A DNA stretch of 43,276 nucleotides from Burkholderiaceae bacterium (GTDB lineage Bacteria; Pseudomonadota; Gammaproteobacteria; Burkholderiales; Burkholderiaceae), in assembly GCA_947373615.1 (NCBI GenBank), contig CANBYN010000001.1, positions 1 through 43,276 on the forward strand. The letters are read 5' to 3'. Of the stretch, positions 31,418-40,164 are shown piece after piece. Positions within the stretch are counted from its first letter, which is position 1. The number at the start of each line of letters is the position of its first letter. A program made the translations under genes and the position numbers. The notes beneath the pieces were generated by a model. That model saw nothing but the letters and a program-made list of their open reading frames with translations, ran no database searches and was not told where the DNA came from.

Positions 31418-32284
31418 TTAGTTTTCTCCGGGATATACCCCGTTTTTTGCCATATTCAAAAGGCGGGCCACTCGCTCTTCGGTTGGAGGATGAGTAGAAA
31501 ATAATTGGGTAAGGGCGCCCGCACTTAAGGGATTAAGAATCATCATCTGCGCAGTTTCAGGATGTTGCTCTACTGCCTGAAACGGAATGCCCTGTGCATA
31601 GCTGTGTATTTTCTCCAAGGCCTGTGCCAACGCTTCAGGATCGGCGCTGATCTCAGCGCCGCCACGGTCTGCCTCGTATTCTCTTGCGCGAGAAATACTC
31701 ATTTGAATCAAGCTTGCGGCGATAGGGGCCAAGATTGCCACCAACAAACTTGCAATTGGATTGCTTGGCCGACCCTCAGAGTCGCGCCCACCAAAAAACA
31801 TCGCAAAATTTGCCAACGCGGAAATCGCACCAGCCATAGTGGCTGCAATCGTTGATATCAAGATATCCCGATGACGGACGTGCGCTAGCTCATGGGCCAT
31901 GACGCCGCGCAACTCACGGTTTGATAGGATCTTTAAGATTCCCGTAGTTGCAGCAACCGACGCATTCTCTGGATTGCGTCCAGTAGCAAAGGCATTGGGT
32001 GCATCCTCGTTAATCAGAAATACTTTAGGCATTGGAAGTCCAGCCTTTCCTGAAAGCTCCTTCACAAGCGCATAAAACTGTGGGGCAGATCTTTCATCGA
32101 CTTGTTGGGCATTAGTCATTTTCAGGACCATGGTGTCAGAGAACCAATAACTAAAAAAATTCATGCCAATAGCTATGAGCAACGCCATCAACATACCCTG
32201 TTCTCCACCTAGCATGCCTCCAACCACTATAAATAGAGCGGTAATTGCCGCCATTAAAATGGCGGTCTTGACCAAGTTAAACAT
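31418..32284 (-). CDS. htpX: Membrane zinc protease HtpX
   Basis: M48-family inner-membrane metalloprotease for quality control of damaged membrane proteins. 288 residues: two N-terminal transmembrane helices, the zinc site HELAH (in GVMAHELAHVRHRD), two more hydrophobic helices after it, the third ligand region REYEADRGGAE, and FSTHPPTEERVARL near the end. It lies 2 bp after fmt and 1 bp before rsmB. Confidence 0.95.
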   Translation of the reverse strand: MFNLVKTAILMAAITALFIVVGGMLGGEQGMLMALLIAIGMNFFSYWFSDTMVLKMTNAQQVDERSAPQFYALVKELSGKAGLPMPKVFLINEDAPNAFATGRNPENASVAATTGILKILSNRELRGVMAHELAHVRHRDILISTIAATMAGAISALANFAMFFGGRDSEGRPSNPIASLLVAILAPIAASLIQMSISRAREYEADRGGAEISADPEALAQALEKIHSYAQGIPFQAVEQHPETAQMMILNPLSAGALTQLFSTHPPTEERVARLLNMAKNGVYPGEN

Positions 32285-32286
32285 TC

Positions 32287-33285
32287 TTATTCCTTTGCTT
32301 GAAAACGCAATAATCCTTCGCTAGCACCAAGTGACTGTATACACATTTTTGGGCTCATTTTTTTTCCTCCAGACTTTTGCATTTCAAGAATCTCTATCAC
32401 GCCGTGGCCACATTGAATATAGGCGCAACCATCTCTAAACCCTAAAATTTCGCCAGGAACGCCCTTGTGCTCAAAGGTGCCCGCCTTCGGAATGCGAGAA
32501 TTCCATAGCTTCATTACTGCGCCGTCAATATTGCTAGTGGCGCCAGGAAAAGGATTAAATGCACGAATTCGAGCATCAATTTGAGCGGCGCTTAAACTCC
32601 AATCAATTTCTGCTTCCGTTTTTAATATTTTTTCTGCGTAAGTAATCCCAACCGTAGACTGTTTACTCCTCGACAAATCATTGCCTTCTTGCAGAAGTTT
32701 TAAGACATTAACAATAAGTTTGGAGCCTAAGATAGCCAAACGATCGTGCAAGGTGACGCTTGTTTCTTCAGGATTAACTTCAAGATCCGAAACTAGAACA
32801 GTGTCACCCGTATCCAGGCCTACATCCATTTGCATGATGCATACCCCTGTTTTTAAGTCTCTCGCTTCAATAGCGCGCTGAATGGGAGCGGCACCACGCC
32901 AACGGGGCAATAGTGAGGCATGAATATTAAAGCTTCCATGCCTACCTGGTTTCTCGGTGAGATCCAATATTTCTTGCGGCAAGATCAAACCATAAGCGAC
33001 TACTACCATAGCATCGAATTCAATTTCAGATAGTTGTCGAAAAGTTTCTTGAGCTTGAGCCCGCTTCACAGGATCATTGCTATTAAGCCTTAGTGTTTCA
33101 GGCTGCAACACAGGTATATTATTTTTTAATGCAAACTCTTTAACAGGGCTTGCCTGTAGATGCATTCCCCTGCCGGCGCGACGATCGGGTTGTGTAAGCG
33201 CTAAAACCACTTCATGTCCAGCATGATGAATAGCGCGCATTGCTTGCGCCGCAAACTCAGGGGTACCAGCAAATACAATTTTCAT
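32287..33285 (-). CDS. fmt: Methionyl-tRNA formyltransferase
   Basis: Formylates initiator Met-tRNA using 10-formyl-tetrahydrofolate. 332 residues: FAGTPEFAAQAM start, the folate/catalytic block FNIHASLLPRWRGAAPIQRAI with Asn and His, MDVGLDTGDTVL, and a C-terminal OB-like domain (VMKLWNSRIP and later GVIEILEMQKSGGKKM). It lies 8 bp after def, the usual pairing of the formylation and deformylation genes. Confidence 0.96.
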   Translation of the reverse strand: MKIVFAGTPEFAAQAMRAIHHAGHEVVLALTQPDRRAGRGMHLQASPVKEFALKNNIPVLQPETLRLNSNDPVKRAQAQETFRQLSEIEFDAMVVVAYGLILPQEILDLTEKPGRHGSFNIHASLLPRWRGAAPIQRAIEARDLKTGVCIMQMDVGLDTGDTVLVSDLEVNPEETSVTLHDRLAILGSKLIVNVLKLLQEGNDLSRSKQSTVGITYAEKILKTEAEIDWSLSAAQIDARIRAFNPFPGATSNIDGAVMKLWNSRIPKAGTFEHKGVPGEILGFRDGCAYIQCGHGVIEILEMQKSGGKKMSPKMCIQSLGASEGLLRFQAKE

Positions 33286-33293
33286 CGCGGCGC

Positions 33294-33809
33294 TTAGCGC
33301 TGACTCTCTAATTCTTTTGCGCGCTTTTTCATTTTTTGTGTGATACGAGTGCGCTTAAGTATCGATAAATATTCTACAAATACTTTTCCCTGCAAATGAT
33401 CCATCTCATGCTGTAAACATACCGCCAAAAGACCGTCTGCTGCAATCTCAAAATCTTTGCCATTGGTATCTATCGCTTTTACGCGAATCTCTGCAGGCCG
33501 CTCAACCTCATCATAGAATTCGGGCACGGAAAGGCAGCCTTCACGCCAAGACTTTGTCTCAGCGCTTGCCCAAATAATTTCTGGATTAATGAAAACCATC
33601 AGCTCATTTTGATCTTCTGATACATCTATCACTACGATGCGCTCATGGATGTCAACCTGTGTAGCAGCTAAGCCCACCCCGGGGGCCTCATACATCGTGT
33701 CGGCCATATCGGCCACAATTTGTTTTATACGTGCATCAACTTGTGCTACAGGTTTAGCAACCTTGTGCAAGCGCGGGTCTGGATAACAAAGGACGGGTAA
33801 CAAAGCCAT
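33294..33809 (-). CDS. def: Peptide deformylase
   Basis: Removes the formyl group from nascent proteins. 171 residues from the ATG at 33809, all three motifs present: GVGLAATQ, EGCLS (metal Cys) and HEMDH (metal His pair and catalytic Glu). An in-frame TTG at 33833 would add eight residues and is not needed. It is the first gene of the seven-gene minus-strand operon. Divergent to its right are the dprA remains. Confidence 0.96.
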   Translation of the reverse strand: MALLPVLCYPDPRLHKVAKPVAQVDARIKQIVADMADTMYEAPGVGLAATQVDIHERIVVIDVSEDQNELMVFINPEIIWASAETKSWREGCLSVPEFYDEVERPAEIRVKAIDTNGKDFEIAADGLLAVCLQHEMDHLQGKVFVEYLSILKRTRITQKMKKRAKELESQR

Positions 33810-33872
33810 ATGAGAATTATCCAACAGAGCCAACAGTCTGTCCCGATTGCTTCAATTTCCCAAACCCAATAG

Positions 33873-34211
33873 AGAGCAAGAATCCTTATCATTTCTGGGA
33901 TCGCAAGAGAGCTTGATGGCCCAGCGCATCCAGTCACTTTAGGTTTAGGCTCCGTTAATGATTACCGCATTTGGCACAAGGAAGGGTGTGATTTAGCTCT
34001 GAGATTACTTCAGCCTAGCCCGAGCTTTAGCTTAACAAGTACTTTTTATATCTAAGTATTCTCGAGGAACAAAACTAACACCATTCTTCCGCCTTCCGAA
34101 GGGTGGCTGACTTTTCTCATCTCCTGCCAAATGCCAGTTATTGATTCAACAAGGTGCAAGCTAGTGCGACAGCCAAGCGATGTCATTGGGAAACTCATTT
34201 TATTTGCTTAA
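33873..34211 (+). pseudogene. dprA: Decayed dprA (smf) remains
   Basis: The gap between def and topB, where Burkholderiales usually carry dprA, has no intact gene. The C-terminal end of DprA is readable: CQLLIQQGA in one frame (34132-34158), then KLVRQPSDVIGKL in the next (34158 onward), matching the family pattern HQLIxxGAKLVxxxxDI. The join needs one A added at about 34158. Further left, ILIISGIARELDGPAH (33882-33929) resembles the SGLARGIDxxAH motif of the Rossmann fold, with weaker confidence. The middle is unreadable and much of the gene is deleted. DprA loads RecA on incoming single-stranded DNA during transformation. Confidence 0.62.
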
Positions 34212-34245
34212 AACCCCATTTAAAGGCATTTAAATGGGGTTTTAA
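34208..34245. terminator. Long bidirectional hairpin terminator
   Basis: A perfect 17-bp stem, TTAAAACCCCATTTAAA with its complement, and loop GGCA. It overlaps the remnant dprA stop codon and outlasted the decay of that gene. Confidence 0.85.
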
Positions 34246-34328
34246 TATGAATACTGCCACTTTTAGGCCTGATTTATACATTCCAAAATAAGGCTTTTTG
34301 GACTTTTCCCAATTTATCGGTTAATAAT

Positions 34329-34392
34329 AAAAAAGGGGTAAGTGATCGACCAAACCCTGATTTGGTTTAAATTGATCATCCTTTTCCCCTAT
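34329..34392 (+). other. Composite imperfect hairpin upstream of topB
   Basis: Nested complementary segments: AAAAGGGG / CCCCT outer, TGATC / GATCA middle, AAACC / GGTTT inner. It lies about 40 bases before the topB GTG, so it may be in its leader or promoter region. Function unknown. The rest of the 34246-34429 stretch shows nothing else clear. Confidence 0.4.
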
Positions 34393-34429
34393 TAAAAATA
34401 TCATTTCAGGCTCAAATTTAGGCAAACGC

Positions 34430-37102
34430 GTGGCAAAAGCACCCTCCAAAAGCACCTCAAAAACCTCATCCGTTGATCACCCCAAGGCACTCATCATTGC
34501 CGAGAAGCCGTCTGTTGCAAATGATATCGCCAAGGCTTTGGGTGGCTTTACCAAATACGAGGATTATTTTGAAAGCGACGACTTTGTTATTTCGTCCGCC
34601 GTTGGCCACCTTCTCGAAATTGCAGCGCCAGAGGAATATGACGTCAAACGCGGCAAATGGTCTTTTGCTAACCTGCCTGTTGTGCCGCCTTACTTTGATT
34701 TACGCCCCATTGTCAAAACTGAGTCGCGCTTAAAAGTTTTACAAAAACTGATTAAACGCAAAGATGTGACCTCACTCATTAATGCCTGTGATGCAGGACG
34801 AGAAGGTGAGTTAATTTTTCGGTTGATTGCACAACATGCAAAAGCTCCCCAATCTATTAAACGCTTATGGCTTCAGTCGATGACACCTGCAGCAATTCGT
34901 GATGGCTTTATTAACCTGCGCACTGACGAAGAAATGCAGCCCCTTTCAGATGCGGCGCGCTGTCGTTCTGAAGCAGACTGGTTAGTGGGGATCAATGGCA
35001 CTCGCGCAATGACTGCTTTCAATAGCAAGAGTGGCGGATTCTTTTTAACTACTGTTGGCCGTGTACAAACCCCGACTCTTTCCATAGTAGTGGAGCGTGA
35101 AGAGCTCATTCGCAAATTTGTATCCAAAGATTATTGGGAAGTAAGGGCCGAATTTATTGCTGCCGCAGGCCTTTATGAAGGTCGCTGGTTTGACCCCAAT
35201 TTTAAGAAAGATACTGCTGAGCCAGATGCGCGTGAGAATCGTCTCTGGAGTGAAGCTGCTGCTCTGAGTATTGTTGCGGCATGTCGAGGAAAGAAAGCTA
35301 CGGTTACCGAAGAGGCTAAACCAGCAACTCAGCTTGCGCCTCAACTATTTGATTTAACTAGTCTGCAACGCGAAGCCAATGCACGCTTTGGCTTTTCTGC
35401 AAAAAATACCCTAGGTCTTGCTCAAGCCCTCTATGAGCGCCATAAGGTCCTCACCTATCCTCGTACTGACGCTAAGGCCTTACCTGAGGACTACCTTGAT
35501 ACCGTTAAACAAACCATGGAAAACCTTGCTGATCATTCGCAAGACTATCGTACATTTGCCAAACAAATTTTGAATGGGGACCCAAAAGATTCAAAGACAA
35601 AGGCTGGTTATGGTTGGATTAAGCCTAATAAACGAATTTTTGATAACTCCAAAATTTCGGACCACTTTGCGATCATCCCCACTTTAGAAACACCAAAGAA
35701 TTTAAGTGAGCCAGAAGCCAAGCTCTATGATTTGGTTGTGCGACGATTCTTGGCAGTGTTTTATCCGGCAGCTGAATTCCGTGTAACTACCCGCATTACC
35801 GAAGCTTCTGGTCATCATTTCAAAACTGAGGGTCGCGTTCTTGTCAACCCTGGATGGCTGACCGTCTATGGTAGGTCCAATCAAGCTGACGATGAGTTGG
35901 TACCCGTGCAAGAAGGTGAAGCCGTTCAAACTGAATCTGTAGTTGCTGTGCCGTTAAAAACTAAACCACCTGCACGCTATACAGAAGCGACCCTACTTTC
36001 AGCAATGGAGAGTGCTGGCAAGTGGGTTGATGATGATGAAATGCGCGAAGCCATGGCTGAAAAAGGTTTAGGCACACCTGCGACACGCGCAGCAATTATT
36101 GAAGGCTTGCTTGCTGAGAAATATATGGTTCGCGAAGCACGTGAGTTGATTCCGACTGCCAAAGCCTTCCAACTTATGACTCTTTTGCGAGGATTAGACG
36201 TAGAAGAGTTAACTCGCCCCGATTTAACGGGCAACTGGGAAAATAAGTTATCGCTCATTGAGCAGGGCAAGATGAATCGCGACACCTTCATGCAAGAAAT
36301 TGCACAGATGACGCAGCGCATTGTTAAGCGCGCCAAAGAATATGACAGCGATACGATTCCTGGTGACTACGCAACAATGTCAACGCCATGCCCGCACTGT
36401 AAAGGCCCAGTAAAAGAAAACTACCGTCGCTTTGCGTGTGAAAAGTGCGGCTTTACGATTAGCAAAACTCCAGGTGGCCGCGCTTTTGAATATCCTGAAG
36501 TCGAAGAATTATTGCGTGAAAAAACAATCGGGCCTCTCCAAGGGTTCCGCAGCAAAATGGGTCGACCATTTGCCGCCATTATTAAGTTAAGCGAAATTCC
36601 CGAGGATGATGCTGATTATCCAAATGCAGGTTTCAAGCTTGAATTTGATTTTGGTAATACTCAAGATGATGAAACTGAAGCTATCGATTTCACAGGACGA
36701 CTAGCTCTAGGTGTTTGCCCAAAATGTTCTGGTGCAGTTTATGAAGATGGCATGCGCTACGTTTGTGAGCGCAATACTGGGCCAACTAAATCATGCGACT
36801 TCAAAACTGGCAAAGTGGTTTTACAGCAAGAAATTTCCCAAGAGCAAGTTCAAAAATTGTTGAAAGAAGGCAAGACTGATCTTCTCACCAACTTTAAATC
36901 TAACCGAACTGGTCGTGGCTTTAAAGCCTATCTTGCTTTGGGATCTGACGGAAAAATTGGCTTTGAGTTTGAAGCTAAAGCCCCCAAAGCTGCGGGTGCA
37001 GCCAAGGATCCTGCGAAGAAGCGGGCTGGCGCAAGTGCAGCTAGTAAGTCGGTCGCAAAGCCTAAGCGCGCAAGTAAAGCGAAATCATCCGAAAGTAGCT
37101 GA
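34430..37102 (+). CDS. topB: DNA topoisomerase III
   Basis: Type IA topoisomerase that decatenates DNA. 890 residues: the Toprim domain begins LIIAEKPSVANDIAKALGG and has the metal site DAGREGELIF; GRVQTPTL follows; the active-site Tyr lies in HKVLTYPRTDAKALPEDY; EKGLGTPATRAAIIEGL is typical of the family. The C-terminus has two zinc-finger-like parts (CPHC...CEKCGF, and CPKCSG with C in VCERN and SCDF), then a Lys/Ala/Ser-rich disordered tail of about 40 residues. It starts at GTG with AGG upstream. Its last 175 bp overlap the convergent mnmC-like gene. Confidence 0.94.
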   Translation: MAKAPSKSTSKTSSVDHPKALIIAEKPSVANDIAKALGGFTKYEDYFESDDFVISSAVGHLLEIAAPEEYDVKRGKWSFANLPVVPPYFDLRPIVKTESRLKVLQKLIKRKDVTSLINACDAGREGELIFRLIAQHAKAPQSIKRLWLQSMTPAAIRDGFINLRTDEEMQPLSDAARCRSEADWLVGINGTRAMTAFNSKSGGFFLTTVGRVQTPTLSIVVEREELIRKFVSKDYWEVRAEFIAAAGLYEGRWFDPNFKKDTAEPDARENRLWSEAAALSIVAACRGKKATVTEEAKPATQLAPQLFDLTSLQREANARFGFSAKNTLGLAQALYERHKVLTYPRTDAKALPEDYLDTVKQTMENLADHSQDYRTFAKQILNGDPKDSKTKAGYGWIKPNKRIFDNSKISDHFAIIPTLETPKNLSEPEAKLYDLVVRRFLAVFYPAAEFRVTTRITEASGHHFKTEGRVLVNPGWLTVYGRSNQADDELVPVQEGEAVQTESVVAVPLKTKPPARYTEATLLSAMESAGKWVDDDEMREAMAEKGLGTPATRAAIIEGLLAEKYMVREARELIPTAKAFQLMTLLRGLDVEELTRPDLTGNWENKLSLIEQGKMNRDTFMQEIAQMTQRIVKRAKEYDSDTIPGDYATMSTPCPHCKGPVKENYRRFACEKCGFTISKTPGGRAFEYPEVEELLREKTIGPLQGFRSKMGRPFAAIIKLSEIPEDDADYPNAGFKLEFDFGNTQDDETEAIDFTGRLALGVCPKCSGAVYEDGMRYVCERNTGPTKSCDFKTGKVVLQQEISQEQVQKLLKEGKTDLLTNFKSNRTGRGFKAYLALGSDGKIGFEFEAKAPKAAGAAKDPAKKRAGASAASKSVAKPKRASKAKSSESS

Positions 37103-38163
37103 GCTGCAATTAGCTTTGCTGCTAAGGCTGACCAAAGCACACCTCTCGAGCCAAGAGCTGTAGCCAAGAAGATTCCTGGGCGTTGAGTTAGTGCGCCGAT
37201 GATTGGCAGACGGTCTCCTGCCACGCAACGTACGCCCACAAATTCACCTTCTTGAATTAATCCGCGAGGATCACCTTCTAAATAATCAACTAAACCCTGG
37301 GCCTGAGCGCGATTAAATTCATCACTTTCATTTCTGGGCGCAAGATCATCTTCGCCCTCATCAAAGCTTGAGCCAACAATCCAGCGACAGCTTCCATCTT
37401 CTAATAAATCCGCAGGCAGGCAATAGCCGTCCCCGGAGATTCCCACCCGAGGTAATTTTTCTAACCAAGCATCATTGGCTTTGATAGAGAAAATACTGAG
37501 TTGCCCCCTCACTGGTTTTAATGGCAAACGAATGCCAATGCTACTCATCAAAGCTTTGCTTTCCATCGCAGCAGCTATAACTACTTTGTTTGCAGAAAGG
37601 ATGGGTTCATTGGTTTCGTTATAAAGATGCCATACGCCCTTACTTTCTTCAAGCCGAGTAATGCGCGTATTCCAACGGCAAGTTAGGCGTTCATGGATTT
37701 GTAAAAGTGCGTTACTGGTCTCAAATAAATTTAAGGATGCACCTCGCGGCAACCACACACCACTTTGCTTTATGCCGCAAATTTTTTCAGCCTCTGATGC
37801 ATCCAAAGGTAATGCCATTTCTTGATCAAGACTGAGAGAAGATAAGTGCTGCATAAGCTCTAGGCGATCAAACGCTCTACCTCTTTTCGTGGGCTGAAAT
37901 ATGCCATGACGCCTCCAAACCTGGCCCCATCTAGTTTCAGCCATTAAAAAGGCGATTCGCGTTAATCGCAATAAACGAGGGGAGCCCTTCCCAATATGAG
38001 GATGGGCAATAGCATATGCATGACTAGAACAAGCGGTTGCAGGGGCGGGTGCTGCATCGACAATGCAAACTGATTTGCCGCGCTCGACCAACTCATTAGC
38101 AATGGTTGCGCCACAAATTCCTGCCCCAATCACCACGATTTCATGGTGTTGGGGGTTGGTCAT
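36928..38163 (-). CDS. mnmC: FAD-dependent oxidoreductase, MnmC C-terminal type
   Basis: 411 residues. The FAD site VVIGAGICGATIANELVERG is at the N-terminus, the loop CSSHAYAIAHPHIGKGSPRLLRL follows, and the end has RCVAGDRLPIIG and ALGSRGVLWSALAAKLIAAQLL, the MnmC FAD-domain pattern. In E. coli this domain is fused to a methyltransferase domain and removes the carboxymethyl group from cmnm5(s2)U34 of tRNA. Here it stands alone. The family's terminal feature LLAALAPARF lies inside the overlap with topB, so the antisense overlap appears real. MnmE, which makes the substrate modification, is encoded 2 kb away. Confidence 0.83.
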   Translation of the reverse strand: MTNPQHHEIVVIGAGICGATIANELVERGKSVCIVDAAPAPATACSSHAYAIAHPHIGKGSPRLLRLTRIAFLMAETRWGQVWRRHGIFQPTKRGRAFDRLELMQHLSSLSLDQEMALPLDASEAEKICGIKQSGVWLPRGASLNLFETSNALLQIHERLTCRWNTRITRLEESKGVWHLYNETNEPILSANKVVIAAAMESKALMSSIGIRLPLKPVRGQLSIFSIKANDAWLEKLPRVGISGDGYCLPADLLEDGSCRWIVGSSFDEGEDDLAPRNESDEFNRAQAQGLVDYLEGDPRGLIQEGEFVGVRCVAGDRLPIIGALTQRPGIFLATALGSRGVLWSALAAKLIAAQLLSDDFALLARLGFATDLLAALAPARFFAGSLAAPAALGALASNSKPIFPSDPKAR

Positions 38164-38208
38164 TTAATAAGTCTAGATAAAGGTGATGCGTATGATGTTG
38201 CTATACGC

Positions 38209-40074
38209 TTAGGCATTTAAGCGTTGTTCGATCTTCGTGCGAGTCTCTTTCAACTCTTTAGGCAAACGCTCGCCAAGATGCTCAAACAATTCTGTATGTA
38301 ACTTTAGTTCATTCTTCCAGTCATCAATTCCAACGGTGATAGCTTTGGTGAATTTCTCTGCTGAATAGTCGAGTCCACCCCAATCCATATCGCTATACTC
38401 TGGAGTAATCCCAAACGGTGTTTCTTTCCCACTTGCTTTGCCTTCGGCGCGGTTCAGAATCCATGAAAGAACGCGCATGTTTTCACCAAACCCTGGCCAG
38501 ACAAACTTGCCATTTTCATCTTTGCGGAACCAGTTCACACAATAGATCTTCGGCAATATCGCGCCCTCGGCTTCAAGTTTCTTGCCAATATTGAGCCAAT
38601 GTTGGAAGTAGTCGCTCATGTTGTAACCAGCAAATGCGATCATCGCAAATGGGTCACGACGAACTACGCCAATTTGACCGGTAATAGCTGCAGTAGTTTC
38701 TGAGCCCAAAGTTGCAGCCATATAAACACCCTCAACCCAGTCACGCGCCTCACTAACTAAAGGAACGGTGTTAGAGCGACGACCACCAAACAAGAATGCA
38801 TCAATTGGAACACCTGCAGGATCGTCCCAATTAGGGTCGACAGCCGGGTTATTAGTTGCAGCCACTGTGAAGCGTGAATTTGGATGAGCAGCTTTGCGAC
38901 CGGCAGCACCATCAGAAGGAGTCCAATCTTTCCCTTGCCAGTCAATCAAATGCGCTGGCGGCGTTTCTGTCAAATCTTCCCACCAAACATCACCATCATC
39001 AGTTAAGGCAACGTTGGTGAAGATAACGTCTTGGTTAAGGGAGTCCATACAATTTTGATTGGTTTGACGGTTTGTACCAGGAGCGACGCCGAAGTAACCG
39101 GATTCTGGATTAATTGCAAACAAACGGGTTTTGCCAGAGACTGGATCTTTACGTGGCTTAATCCACGCAATGTCATCACCAATAGTGGTAACTTTCCATC
39201 CATCAAATCCTTTTGGAGGAATCATCATGGAGAAGTTGGTTTTGCCACAGGCAGATGGGAATGCTGCAGCGATGTGATATTTCTTGCCTTCAGGAGAAGT
39301 TACGCCCAAGATCAACATGTGTTCTGCTAACCATCCTTGATCGCGACCCATATTGGATGCAATACGCAAGGCAAAACATTTTTTTCCCAACAATGCGTTG
39401 CCGCCGTAACCAGAACCATATGACCATATTTCACGAGTCTCTGGATAGTGAACAATATATTTGTTCTTATTATTAGGCCAAGCAACGTCCTTTTCGCCAG
39501 CAGCTAAAGGTTTGCCAACAGTGTGAATGCAAGGCACAAACTCTCCATCTGCGCCTAGTTGATCGATAACCGCCTTACCCATACGAGTCATAAGGCGCAT
39601 ATTGATTGCAACATAGGGACTGTCAGATATCTCAACGCCAATGTGTGCAATTGGTGAGCCAATAGGGCCCATTGAGAAGGGCACCACATACATTGTTCTT
39701 CCGCGCATGCAACCATCAAACAAAGGTTTTAGTGTTGCGCGCATTTCATTTGGCTCAACCCAATTATTAGTGGGGCCGGCGTCTTCTTTTTTTGCAGAAC
39801 AAATAAAGGTGCGGTCTTCAACACGAGCCACATCTTCAGGATCTGAAAGTGCTAAAAATGAATTTTTTCGCTTAGCAGGATTTAAGCGTTTGAATACGCC
39901 CGCCTTTACCAAAAGTTCGCAAAACTCATCATATTCAGCTTGAGAACCATCACACCAGCGAATCGTATCTGGTTTTGTTAGGGCTGCAACTTCGCCAACC
40001 CATTCAATTAATTGCTTATTTTTTACATAAGCTGGCGCATTTACATTGATATGGCCGTTACCAGTTGAAGTCAT
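38209..40074 (-). CDS. pckG: Phosphoenolpyruvate carboxykinase (GTP)
   Basis: Converts oxaloacetate and GTP to PEP, the first step of gluconeogenesis from C4 acids, which fits the DctA transporter in the same window. 621 residues: AAFPSACGKTNFSMM (P-loop with the reactive Cys), IGDDIAWIKP, INPESGYFGVAPGTN, FLFGGRRSNTVPLV, and NWFRKDENGKFVWPGFGENMRVL. ATG at 40074 is chosen because GGGGA precedes it by five bases; the ATG at 40086 has no ribosome-binding site. Confidence 0.96.
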   Translation of the reverse strand: MTSTGNGHINVNAPAYVKNKQLIEWVGEVAALTKPDTIRWCDGSQAEYDEFCELLVKAGVFKRLNPAKRKNSFLALSDPEDVARVEDRTFICSAKKEDAGPTNNWVEPNEMRATLKPLFDGCMRGRTMYVVPFSMGPIGSPIAHIGVEISDSPYVAINMRLMTRMGKAVIDQLGADGEFVPCIHTVGKPLAAGEKDVAWPNNKNKYIVHYPETREIWSYGSGYGGNALLGKKCFALRIASNMGRDQGWLAEHMLILGVTSPEGKKYHIAAAFPSACGKTNFSMMIPPKGFDGWKVTTIGDDIAWIKPRKDPVSGKTRLFAINPESGYFGVAPGTNRQTNQNCMDSLNQDVIFTNVALTDDGDVWWEDLTETPPAHLIDWQGKDWTPSDGAAGRKAAHPNSRFTVAATNNPAVDPNWDDPAGVPIDAFLFGGRRSNTVPLVSEARDWVEGVYMAATLGSETTAAITGQIGVVRRDPFAMIAFAGYNMSDYFQHWLNIGKKLEAEGAILPKIYCVNWFRKDENGKFVWPGFGENMRVLSWILNRAEGKASGKETPFGITPEYSDMDWGGLDYSAEKFTKAITVGIDDWKNELKLHTELFEHLGERLPKELKETRTKIEQRLNA

Positions 40075-40164
40075 ATATTTCCCCATGAAAATTGAATTTT
40101 TTAATCCATAAATTTTAACATTTTGGTCATATTGGGGGCGTAGGCCTAGACCCGAACAAACCCT

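Noticed and set aside
33746..33937. A 63-residue minus-strand ORF overlapping the start of def
   Set aside because: It overlaps def in another frame, is rich in Trp/Ile/Leu/Cys with no family pattern, and has no ribosome-binding site.
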